A stretch of DNA of 35,824 nucleotides from Planctomycetota bacterium (GTDB taxonomy: Bacteria > Planctomycetota > UBA1135 > GCA-002748355). The notes below the pieces were generated by a model, which worked only from the letters and a program-made list of their open reading frames with translations, did not search any database and was not told the DNA's origin. A program made the translations under genes and the position numbers. Of this stretch, positions 24,571 to 32,332 are shown piece by piece; position 1 is the first letter of the stretch, and each line of letters begins with the position of its first letter. The stretch lies in NCBI GenBank assembly GCA_020426005.1, contig JAGQQW010000025.1, forward strand, positions 1-35,824. The letters are read 5' to 3'.

Positions 24571-24602
24571 CGCGACCCGTCCTGTTGACTTCGATGCACG
24601 CC

Positions 24603-25184
24603 TCAGTGCAACTCTCGAACCCAATACACGACGCTCCCACGTTCGCGTTTGACGTTGGGTGGCATGGAATCGCCGCGAAGCACGAAGACGACGCGTTTCC
24701 CCTCGGTGCGCAATGTCGCATCGAGCTTCGCCTTCCCTTCGTCTGAGAACGTCGGTGGAATGGGATACGCCGAAATGAGCAGGAGTCCCTTGATGGGAGG
24801 CATGCCATCAAACGTGATCGATTCACCTGAGAGTGGTGACGGAACGATCATCGGATTCTTGGCGAGACCAAGGCCATACACGCCATAGCCCTCATCGCTG
24901 CCGCGCCGTTCATACGTCCAGAAGCGAATGGGATCGCGCCCTGGTGGCGCATCGCATCGGATCTCGCCATCGACGAGTTGCGCGCTCGCCGGCGCATCAC
25001 CATCCCAGGCCGAGGCGTCGCCCGTGAAGATCCACGCCGATGGTCCGAGTCGTTCCAGAAGCTCGGCCGAGTAGGCTTCGGGTCGTGCACTGGCTGCTTC
25101 GCGCACGCTCGGCGCGCATGCAGTCGAGAGCAACAGGGTGCACCATGCGATGCGAGAGCTGTGCGTGATCGAACACATGTGCAT
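24603..25184 (-). CDS. lipoprotein of unknown function
   Basis: This is a 193-residue protein from ATG 25184 (alternative ATG 25178). GAGG lies nine bases before the start, which also overlaps the stop of the upstream MmcQ-like gene (TGATG), so the pair is an operon. The signal peptide ends with LLLSTAC (Cys23), a lipobox. The mature part begins with a helix (AYSAELLERLGPSAWIFTGDASAW) and is then strand-rich, with repeated Gly and aromatic residues (RFWTYERRGSDEGYGVYGLGL). No domain was recognised. The same frame stays open much further upstream, across the MmcQ gene in another frame; that extension is an artefact of high GC. Confidence 0.75.
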   Translation of the reverse strand: MHMCSITHSSRIAWCTLLLSTACAPSVREAASARPEAYSAELLERLGPSAWIFTGDASAWDGDAPASAQLVDGEIRCDAPPGRDPIRFWTYERRGSDEGYGVYGLGLAKNPMIVPSPLSGESITFDGMPPIKGLLLISAYPIPPTFSDEGKAKLDATLRTEGKRVVFVLRGDSMPPNVKRERGSVVYWVRELH

Positions 25185-25558
25185 CAGTCCGAGCCTCGTT
25201 CGAGCATCTTGGCGAGCGTCTTGGGTGCGACGTGGCGGTAGCTTTCGGTGATCCACTCTTCGAGTCGTGCCTGCGTGACGGACGGGCGCTTGTCGAACTT
25301 GATGTAGACCCAATCGGACTTGCCCAAGCCGTACCCGGCGGGTTCTGCCCAATCCTCGGGAAGGATGTGTGTCGCCGACTCCGGCAGTTTCACGCAGAGG
25401 AACACGCCGGTCTTCGGCTGTTCGACGCCGAAGAAGACGAAGACCTTCTTCCGCACCTTGGCGACCGTTTCGCCCCATGGGTGATCCTCCCACGCTTCGG
25501 GAAGAGACAGCGAGAAGTCGACGAGTCGTTCGAAGAGTGTCTTTCGTTTGGCGGCCAT
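25184..25558 (-). CDS. MmcQ/YjbR family protein
   Basis: This is a 124-residue protein from ATG 25558; ATG 25573 gives five more residues. Family features are FSLSLPEAWEDHPWGETVAKV at the N-terminus, VFVFFG..., LCVKLPES, the GYGLGKSDWVYIKF block, and a terminal helix ESYRHVAPKTLAKML. YjbR-like proteins have a CyaY/double-wing fold and are often called DNA-binding, but their cellular role is not firmly known. It is the first gene of a two-gene minus-strand unit and is divergent from the toroid protein gene, sharing about 100 bases of promoter space. Confidence 0.88.
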   Translation of the reverse strand: MAAKRKTLFERLVDFSLSLPEAWEDHPWGETVAKVRKKVFVFFGVEQPKTGVFLCVKLPESATHILPEDWAEPAGYGLGKSDWVYIKFDKRPSVTQARLEEWITESYRHVAPKTLAKMLERGSD

Positions 25559-25658
25559 CGTGGCGGCCAGCATAGCCCGCTGAGGCGATAGACTCTGCTT
25601 TGTCGAGGCACGCTGTCTCGTCGATTGCGAATCGGGGCGAGGAGGATATCTTTCCGCC

Positions 25659-26630
25659 ATGATGGACGACGACTCGAACAGCATGGCACCCGCACGGCGT
25701 GCTCTCGATTGGTTGTCGTCCGGTGACCCGGCGATTCGTTGGCAAGCCATGCGCGATCTCGGCAATGCATCGACCGACGTGGTTGCAGCAGAGCGCGCAC
25801 GCGTGGCGAGCGAGGGTTGGGGCGCTCGGGTGCTTGCGATGCAGCAACCCGATGGCACGTGGGGCGGTGTCGCGTGGAATCGAGGGTTCGATTCGACCAT
25901 GCACGCATTGATGTTGCTGCGCGAATTCGGACTCGATCCAGGTTCGGGAGAAGCGCGCCGCGCCGTGAGCCTCGTCAATCAACACGTCACGTGGAGTGGG
26001 TGCGGTCCGCAGGAGTGCGCCGACCATGGCTTCTTCGAAGGCGAAACCGAACCGTGCATCAATGCGCAAGTGGCGGCCGTCGGTGCCTACTTCGGCCAGG
26101 ATGTCGATGCACTCGTCGCGCGCTTGTTGACCGAGCAACTCGAAGATGGTGGATGGAACTGCGAGGCGGAGTACGGGTCGACGCGGTCGTCGTTTCATAC
26201 CACGATCTGCGTAGTCGAGGCGCTCCTCGAGTACGAGCGAAGCAAAGCAGCAAGCCCCGCGGTCGTCGAGGCGAGGCAATGCGGCGAAGAATATCTGCTC
26301 GAACGTCGACTCATGCGTCGGCGCTCGACGGGTGAACAGATCTGCGATCGAAAGGCGTCGATCCCCTGGACGAGCATGATGCACCCGTCTTGGTGGCACT
26401 ACGACGTGCTACGCGGCCTCGACCACCTGAGGAACGCGGGACGGAAATTCGACGATCGCATTCGAGAAGCCCTCGATTGCGTCGCATCCAAACGCGATTC
26501 GAACGGGCGGTGGCCATTGGGCGCGCGACTCGAAGGCCGTATGCCGGTCGATTTCGACGAGGCACCAGGGAGCCCGAGTCGTTGGAACACGCTTCGCGCG
26601 GCGCGCGTGCTCGCTTGGGCGACTTCGTAG
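25659..26630 (+). CDS. squalene-cyclase-like alpha/alpha-toroid protein
   Basis: This is a 323-residue protein with GGAGGA (25641-25646) twelve bases before ATG 25659. The start LDWLLSSGDPAIRW-like segment, MQQPDGTWGG, EPCINAQVAAVGAYFGQD, QLEDGGWNCEAEYGSTRSSF and KRDSNGRWPLG are QW-like repeats of the squalene-cyclase/prenyltransferase fold. It is half the length of a true squalene-hopene cyclase and lacks an obvious DXDD protonation motif, so terpene cyclisation is doubtful. Close relatives that I recall occur widely in Actinobacteria as uncharacterised cyclase-like proteins, so horizontal transfer is possible. It is followed after 15 bases by a membrane protein gene on the same strand. Confidence 0.85.
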   Translation: MMDDDSNSMAPARRALDWLSSGDPAIRWQAMRDLGNASTDVVAAERARVASEGWGARVLAMQQPDGTWGGVAWNRGFDSTMHALMLLREFGLDPGSGEARRAVSLVNQHVTWSGCGPQECADHGFFEGETEPCINAQVAAVGAYFGQDVDALVARLLTEQLEDGGWNCEAEYGSTRSSFHTTICVVEALLEYERSKAASPAVVEARQCGEEYLLERRLMRRRSTGEQICDRKASIPWTSMMHPSWWHYDVLRGLDHLRNAGRKFDDRIREALDCVASKRDSNGRWPLGARLEGRMPVDFDEAPGSPSRWNTLRAARVLAWATS

Positions 26631-26645
26631 CGACAGGTCAGCGTG

Positions 26646-27449
26646 ATGTACTTGATCCTTGCATCGTTCATGAGCGCCGTGTGGACGACAGCTGCCTACT
26701 TGGCGGTCATGGCAATTCTGGGTGGGATCCTGCGCTTCTTTGCGGATCGCGGTCGCTATCCCCGCCTCGAGTATCCCGATCCAGAATTCGAGCCCGTAGC
26801 CACGGCGCACGATCGGCGACGCTACTACTTGGCGAACCTGTGTGCGCTCGTGGTCGGCATCGCGGTGGGTGCACTTCTGTGGTGGACGTCTCCCGCCAAC
26901 ACTGTGCCAGCGCTCTGGCGGGTCTCGATGTACGACGACCGCGGCGGAAGGCTGCTCGGACCGTTCTTCTTGATGCTTGCGGCGGGTTGCTACACCGTCC
27001 CCTGGTTCGCGGATCGTTTGGTCGAACCGGGGCCGCTGCGATACATCTTGTGGCAGTCCGCGTCACGCATGGGGTTGACTGGGCTCGATCTGCGTCCGGT
27101 CATGCGTGCGACGGCGTGGATCATCGGTGGGCTCGCGATCCTGATGCACTACGCCATGCGCAGTCAGCACACGACGATGACGACAGGCGGAGTCACGTAT
27201 CGCGATTGGCCTTGGGAGAGCGAGATCCATCATGCTTGGAAGGACGTCAAGGACATCCGCATCGTGCGCACGTTCGAAGCGATGACGGGCAGCATCGTCG
27301 CGCGACCACATCTCGGGATCGAGTTCGTTGGTGGTGATGTGATGCACGTCGGCCGCCGCATGACGATGCCACTGGAGTTTTGGGTCGAAGCAGCGAAGAT
27401 CGCCTCGGAGAAGAGCGGAGTCGCCGTGCGGCACGTCGAGCGCGATTGA
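26646..27449 (+). CDS. membrane protein with C-terminal cytosolic domain, unknown
   Basis: This is 267 residues from ATG 26646 (GTG 26643 also possible), with AGG nine bases upstream. Four hydrophobic helices are visible: about 1-27 (YLILASFMSAVWTTAAYLAV), 60-82 (YYLANLCALVVGIAVGALLW), 104-120 (GPFFLMLAAGCYTVPWF) and 150-168 (ATAWIIGGLAILMHYAM). The last 90 residues are soluble: TYRDWPWESEIHHAWKDVKDI, then GIEFVGGDVMHVG, a strand pattern like bacterial PH-type domains. No family assignment was possible. It appears co-transcribed with the toroid gene (15-base gap). Confidence 0.75.
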   Translation: MYLILASFMSAVWTTAAYLAVMAILGGILRFFADRGRYPRLEYPDPEFEPVATAHDRRRYYLANLCALVVGIAVGALLWWTSPANTVPALWRVSMYDDRGGRLLGPFFLMLAAGCYTVPWFADRLVEPGPLRYILWQSASRMGLTGLDLRPVMRATAWIIGGLAILMHYAMRSQHTTMTTGGVTYRDWPWESEIHHAWKDVKDIRIVRTFEAMTGSIVARPHLGIEFVGGDVMHVGRRMTMPLEFWVEAAKIASEKSGVAVRHVERD

Positions 27450-27542
27450 GATTTCTTCGGCGAGCCTGGAACCAGGGATCGATCGGGACGTTTCGCGCCC
27501 CCCGTTCCCGATTCTTGACCCGAGTACCCGACTCCCGATCCC

Positions 27543-28997
27543 ATGAAGCTCTCGATTGCATTCTTGGCTACCACTTTTCTCGCGCCGAGCCTTCTCCACG
27601 CCCAAGGCCAGATGGCCATGCCCGACTACTCGGGTACGTTCTCGAGCCCGTCGGAGACGCATGGTTTCTGGCTGCAAGCTCCCGTCGATTTCGAGATCAC
27701 GGGTCTGCGAGTTCCGGATGAGAAGCAATCGGGCAAGCAGAACATCGCGGTCTACGTCCGTGATTCGATTTCTTCGAGTGCGACGACCGCCACTCCGTTG
27801 TTCTTCAGCGGGGGGACCAGCAGCACGCAGATCCTCCCCTGCAGCATCAAGGTCGCGAAGAGCAAGTACCTCGTAGTTCTCGGATGTGGTGGTGATGCTG
27901 CACAGCAGCACAGCTCTGACAGTGCCAGCGGCTACGCGGCGCAGATCTTGGGGCAGTGGGCGACCTTGTCGCGTGTCCAGACGAGCACGAACCTCATCAA
28001 CCTGCAGGGCGGCGGTGCGTGGACTGCCGACACCACGAGTGCGAGAGGCATCGGCCGCGTCGAGGTCTACATCAAAGATCAACCTGCGCTGCCGCCGATT
28101 GCGCGAGCGGAGGGCTTCGGAACGAGTTCGACGAGCAGGCCGATCGGCAATGCGTATGTCGAAAACACGCCGTTCAATTTCATGTATCGGCATCCCAGTC
28201 AGATTCGTGGCTACTGGTTCCGGGCGCCGACATCGTTCGTCGTCACGGGGTTCGAAGTTCCGAACGAGAACGCCGCTCCCGAGCAGGTCATCGCCTTCTA
28301 CACATTCACAAAGGATCCAGGAAACTTCTTTCTGCCAACGGCGAGCGATCTCAAGTTCTTCACCCCTGCTCCCGTTCCGTCGAATCGTGTCATCCAACCA
28401 GCATCGCCGATCATCGTGTTGCAGGGTGAGTGGGTGGTCGTGGCCGGTGCGTGCAAGGATGCAACGACTTACAACTCCTCGTACAGCAGTGGCGGCATGA
28501 ACATGAGCGTCCTGGGGAACGCGTTTACTGCCGAGCGAGTGCTCATTCAGGACGACCCGCTCAAGAACGCTGGTCTCGGGAGGATTCAGTTCTCGACCGG
28601 GTTCTGTGGTCGAGTACGCCTGCACGTCGCAGGTCAGGATCGATTCCCGCCGTTCAAGACTCCCGATCTGGCTACCACGGCGCCGCCTCTGATAGGTACG
28701 ACGTCGAAGCTCGAGCTGCGATCCAACACCGAGGCTACGTTCGGGATCGTTCTCGGAAGCACGCAGCGCCTGTCCGCCAGCATCCCGACGCCCTACGGAG
28801 ATCTCTGGGTTTCTCCGAGCTTCTTCGCAACGTGGCTCATTCCGTCACGCTCCGGTGAACTGGAGTTGGCGATCCCCAACGACACGAGCCTTTACGGGAC
28901 ACAGCCCGCGTGGCAAGGACTGACGATCGATGTATTGCAGTCGGTTTATTCCATGACGAATGGAGTCGAGTGGACCATCGGGGGCCGACTCAACTGA
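27543..28997 (+). CDS. secreted protein with duplicated beta domain
   Basis: This is a 484-residue protein with signal peptide MKLSIAFLATTFLAPSLLHA. Two halves are related: about 25-170 (SPSETHGFWLQAPVDFEITG then LRVPDEKQSGKQNIAVYV) and about 190-350 (HPSQIRGYWFRAPTSFVVTG then FEVPNENAAPEQVIAFY). After GRVRLHVAGQD comes a C-terminal segment (about 385-484) with GELELAIPNDTSLYGTQPAWQG and YSMTNGVEWTIG, resembling the end of the beta-helix protein at 16968-18977. No catalytic motif was found. The gap before the gene (27450-27542) holds a degenerate CCCGA-rich run at 27505-27541. Probably an extracellular or surface protein. Confidence 0.78.
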   Translation: MKLSIAFLATTFLAPSLLHAQGQMAMPDYSGTFSSPSETHGFWLQAPVDFEITGLRVPDEKQSGKQNIAVYVRDSISSSATTATPLFFSGGTSSTQILPCSIKVAKSKYLVVLGCGGDAAQQHSSDSASGYAAQILGQWATLSRVQTSTNLINLQGGGAWTADTTSARGIGRVEVYIKDQPALPPIARAEGFGTSSTSRPIGNAYVENTPFNFMYRHPSQIRGYWFRAPTSFVVTGFEVPNENAAPEQVIAFYTFTKDPGNFFLPTASDLKFFTPAPVPSNRVIQPASPIIVLQGEWVVVAGACKDATTYNSSYSSGGMNMSVLGNAFTAERVLIQDDPLKNAGLGRIQFSTGFCGRVRLHVAGQDRFPPFKTPDLATTAPPLIGTTSKLELRSNTEATFGIVLGSTQRLSASIPTPYGDLWVSPSFFATWLIPSRSGELELAIPNDTSLYGTQPAWQGLTIDVLQSVYSMTNGVEWTIGGRLN

Positions 28998-29003
28998 GTC
29001 GGC
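28984..29003. terminator. possible hairpin terminator at gene end
   Basis: GCCGACTCA (28984-28992) and TGAGTCGGC (28995-29003) are perfect inverted repeats around the stop codon of the duplicated-domain gene. The stem-loop could extend outward with GGG/CCC. No T-run follows. It lies in the 67-base gap between two convergent genes, so it may serve both. Confidence 0.4.
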
Positions 29004-29046
29004 TCCCGCGACGCGATCGAAGGGACACGCGTTTCATGCGCGCGGA

Positions 29047-29082
29047 TCACTTCTTGATCACGTTTCACTTCTTGATCACGTT
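29047..29082 (-). repeat. 18-bp tandem duplication across a stop codon
   Basis: Two identical 18-base copies (29047-29064 and 29065-29082) read on the minus strand as Asn-Val-Ile-Lys-Lys-stop twice. The coding copy is the one ending at 29065; the other lies just after the stop and would add the same five residues if the first stop were lost. Confidence 0.92.
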
Positions 29083-32000
29083 GCTGACGAAGTTGTCGCC
29101 GAAGCCGTTGAACACGAACTGCGGCGTGAACCACGCCGAGTAGATGTAGGCGTTGACGTTGAAGTTGAGCGTGAACGGCGGCATCACTTGCTGGACGATC
29201 GCCGTGCCTGTCGAGGTCGATGTTTGCACGACGACCGGTGGGAAGAAGGGCACCGATAGACTGATGTCGGTAAGGGCATCGAGCACGACACCGGAGTTGC
29301 TGCCGCTCATGAGCAGCACGACGAAGTGACCCTTGTGGGACGGTGCCGTCACACAGATCTGAGCGTTCATGCCGTTCTTCGCGAACCACTCGGCGTATCC
29401 ACGCCACGCAGGACCGTCTCGATTGGCGGTGCGAGGATCGAGATAGTCGAGGTAGCGCCCGTTGCCAGCGTAGATGTTGACGGGACGCGCCGGCGTCAGG
29501 ACACGGCCGTTGTTGGTCTCGACCGACTCCGTGATGGCGTTGTTGGCATCGACGACGGCTCCGATATGGAAGTTGCCGGGCCCCGTGAGGCAATAGGGCG
29601 TACCGAACGACACCGGGAAGGTCTGCCGTGCACCAGGACCGAGGGCCGGAGTCGAGAACGTATCGAGCACGTCATCGGCGACCTCGGCGTTGGTGTCGCG
29701 GGACCACACGATCGCCGAGAGATTGGCCGGCGCCGCAACGGTCCCGTTGTTGATGACCGTGACCATCACCGTGTACCGCGCTGCCGCATCCCACGTCGTG
29801 CGCGAGTCCGCGGGTGAGATGCTCAAGACCTCGAGATCGGGGAGGTTCGCGCCTTCGACGACCTTCTGGTGGAAGACACCGCGTCCGTGTGTGAACAGAT
29901 AGAGATCGTCGTTCGACCACTCGAGTTCGAAGATCGAGACGTCTGCTGGTGTCACCGATCCGGTCCACGTCGCTCCGTCGTCCTCGCTCACGAGCAAGCC
30001 GACTTCGGTTGCCGCATAGAGCCAGCCCGACTTCTTGGAGTGAACCTTGATGTCGCGGACCGGCACGCTCGGGAAGCTCGAGATCGGCGAGAACGTGTTC
30101 CCACCATCCGTGCTGCGCCACACGTTGTTCGATGTGAACCCGCCGTAGACGACGAAGATGCGGTTCGCATTCGAAGGGTCGATCAGGATGCGCGAGATGT
30201 GTCGAATCGGAAGCGACGCTTGCCCACGACGCGTCCAAGTCGGGTTTGCCGATAACGCGTTGGTCGTCGAATAAACGCCCTCGAAGCTGTGGCCGACCCA
30301 TACGACGTTGGAGTTGCCGACCTGCACATCGATCGCGGAGATCGGAGCATTGGTCGCGAGCGGTGGTTTGATCGGCGTCCATGCAGGCCCCGTCAGCAGC
30401 ACCTCGTCGTTGGGTGTGCGAGCATCGTTCGTGCGCCAGAGCTGCACCGTGCCGACCAAGAGGCGGTTCGGATCGTTGGGGTCCATCACCATCGGTGCAA
30501 TGAACTGCGACTGGCGGTTCTTGGAGTCCGTGATGATGTAGCCAGGCTTCTTCTCGTTGGTCGGCGGATAGCTGCGGGCGACGCCGTTGATGTATTCGAG
30601 CTTGCCATTGATGCTGCGATTCACGGCAGCGAACTGTGTGCTTCCGTAGATGTAGCTCGTATTCACGGGATCGCACGCCGAATAGCTGCCGTCGCCGAAC
30701 GCCGTGCCTTCCCAGCGCGCTTTCGTGTCGTCGCGCAGACTGCAGCCGATGTCTTGGGAACCGACATAGGTCAGGCCACTCGTCGGCTGACGAGAGCCCG
30801 CATAGTGTTGCTGGATGTGAAGCGTCGCATTGAGATTCGCGCACGTCACCTGGGACGCGAGAATGTCCTGGCACGAATACACGCCGCCGTCACTGCAGAT
30901 GTAAGCGCGCTTGTTCGAAGCGCCGTTGTACCCGGGGTCGTTCAACACGACGTGGAAGTCGAGGTATGCCGTGCTGAGCGACGTGTGCTGGAGTTCGGCG
31001 AAGTTGGCACCGCCGTCGAACGATCGCGCCATGTTGACCGTGCCGGCGATGATCACGTCGTTGGCGGGGTTACTGTCGCGCGGTGTGGGGGCGATCCAGA
31101 GCGTATTGTTGTACGAGACCTGCGACGGGAAGACGTGGCCGCGCTTGATCTCGACGAAGCTCGCGCCGCCGTCCGTGCTGCGATACAGCGCGACGGTTCC
31201 AGAAACGTCCATCTGTGCATACACGCATCCATTGCCCCCGCCGGTCCATCCGGAGTGCCACGCGAACTCGATGCGACGCACGAAGTTGTCGCCGAGGCCA
31301 CTCGCGACCTTCCACGATGCTCCGCCATCGACCGAATAGAGTGCTTGGGTGCCACCGTTCGAGTTGAAGTGTGCGACAGCGATGCTCTTGTCAGTCGGGT
31401 GGAAGTTGACGTCTCGCGATCGCCCGCCCGTGTACGTCTTGGTGTACGTGTTCCCGCCGTCGATGCTGCGGTAGATGCCGTCGTCCGTCGCCGCGAGGAG
31501 GATCGAGCCATCCGGCGTGAGCGCGATCTCGTTGGTGTAGTAGAACGAAGTCGAGTTCGTCGCGGGGATTCGATTCCAGCTGGTGCCGCCGTCGAGACTC
31601 TTGAAGATGCCAGCGCCGCGTACGCCAGTGCCGAACGTCGAGAGTTGGTTCTGAGCGAAGCCCTCACCGGTCGAGGCGTACATGACGCGCGGGTCATTCG
31701 CTTGGATCTGGATGGCGGTGATCGCGAGGTTGCCCATGTGGTCGTCGAGTGGACGCCAATTGACACCGAAGTCGTCCGATCGCCAAATGCCGCCAGACGC
31801 GCTGCCGGCGAAGAGGACCTTGCTGTCATTGGGATGGATCGCGAGCGCTCGGACGCGGCCGACGCCCGGGCCGATCGACGTCCATTTGGTCGAATCGAGG
31901 CCGGCGCCCGTGCTACTCGAAAGTGGTAGCGCAGCGACTTCGGCCTTCGCCCGCATCATCGCGTCGTGCGGAATCTGGCGGTTCTCGTCGAGTAGGGCGA

Positions 32001-32235
32001 GCGTTCGATACTGTGCGCGCAGGCCCTTCTTGCCGCCGACGCTCGCGCCTTCCATCTCGTGGCGTTCTTCCTCGCGTTCGTACGCTTCGTATGCCGCGTA
32101 TTCCTCGAACGCCTCTCGGTCTTGGCGGGCAGTGTCCGATTGACTGTTTCGTGCGTCCGTTTCGTTGGTCGTTCCGGCACAACCGAGCAGTGCCGCGAGA
32201 GACGTGAGCGAGAGAAAAGCTCGTGGAATGTTCAT
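29065..32235 (-). CDS. large BNR/sortilin-type beta-propeller lipoprotein with CARDB domain
   Basis: This is a 1056-residue protein. ATG 32235 has AGGA eight bases upstream and starts a signal peptide ending in LLGC (Cys19). A very acidic helical stretch (about 35-60) follows. From about 100 to 750 there are many BNR/Asp-box-like repeats of the sialidase/VPS10 type (WRSDDFGVNW, FKSLDGGTSWNRI, YRSIDGGNTYTKT, VSEDDGATWTG), that is, one or two beta-propellers. About 755-870 is a CARDB-like domain (LPDLEVLSISPADSRTTWDA, TVINNGTVAAPA). The last 190 residues are strand-rich with no match. Propellers of this kind bind or cleave glycans, or act as scaffolds; no catalytic set is evident. It lies downstream of the kinase gene on the same strand with a 97-base gap. 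Confidence 0.87.
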   Translation of the reverse strand: MNIPRAFLSLTSLAALLGCAGTTNETDARNSQSDTARQDREAFEEYAAYEAYEREEERHEMEGASVGGKKGLRAQYRTLALLDENRQIPHDAMMRAKAEVAALPLSSSTGAGLDSTKWTSIGPGVGRVRALAIHPNDSKVLFAGSASGGIWRSDDFGVNWRPLDDHMGNLAITAIQIQANDPRVMYASTGEGFAQNQLSTFGTGVRGAGIFKSLDGGTSWNRIPATNSTSFYYTNEIALTPDGSILLAATDDGIYRSIDGGNTYTKTYTGGRSRDVNFHPTDKSIAVAHFNSNGGTQALYSVDGGASWKVASGLGDNFVRRIEFAWHSGWTGGGNGCVYAQMDVSGTVALYRSTDGGASFVEIKRGHVFPSQVSYNNTLWIAPTPRDSNPANDVIIAGTVNMARSFDGGANFAELQHTSLSTAYLDFHVVLNDPGYNGASNKRAYICSDGGVYSCQDILASQVTCANLNATLHIQQHYAGSRQPTSGLTYVGSQDIGCSLRDDTKARWEGTAFGDGSYSACDPVNTSYIYGSTQFAAVNRSINGKLEYINGVARSYPPTNEKKPGYIITDSKNRQSQFIAPMVMDPNDPNRLLVGTVQLWRTNDARTPNDEVLLTGPAWTPIKPPLATNAPISAIDVQVGNSNVVWVGHSFEGVYSTTNALSANPTWTRRGQASLPIRHISRILIDPSNANRIFVVYGGFTSNNVWRSTDGGNTFSPISSFPSVPVRDIKVHSKKSGWLYAATEVGLLVSEDDGATWTGSVTPADVSIFELEWSNDDLYLFTHGRGVFHQKVVEGANLPDLEVLSISPADSRTTWDAAARYTVMVTVINNGTVAAPANLSAIVWSRDTNAEVADDVLDTFSTPALGPGARQTFPVSFGTPYCLTGPGNFHIGAVVDANNAITESVETNNGRVLTPARPVNIYAGNGRYLDYLDPRTANRDGPAWRGYAEWFAKNGMNAQICVTAPSHKGHFVVLLMSGSNSGVVLDALTDISLSVPFFPPVVVQTSTSTGTAIVQQVMPPFTLNFNVNAYIYSAWFTPQFVFNGFGDNFVSNVIKK

Positions 32236-32332
32236 GGAGTGGATCCTGTTGGTAGCCATTTCGGGCTCCATTGCCGCTCCCGGCCTTTTCGCGCAGAGTT
32301 TCGGCGGGATTTCTCACGCCGGGCAAAACGCG

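Noticed and set aside
24603-26399. Reading the minus-strand lipoprotein as a 598-residue protein
   Set aside because: The upstream two thirds run over the MmcQ and toroid genes in other frames; the signal peptide with lipobox starts at 25184 with a good ribosome site.
27063-28625. 520-residue minus-strand frame
   Set aside because: It lies opposite the membrane protein and the secreted duplicated-domain protein, both with clear signals; the product looks like a shadow.
30289-31929. 546-residue plus-strand frame opposite the propeller gene
   Set aside because: The minus strand has regular Asp-box repeats; the plus product is Arg/Val/Asp-rich without domains.
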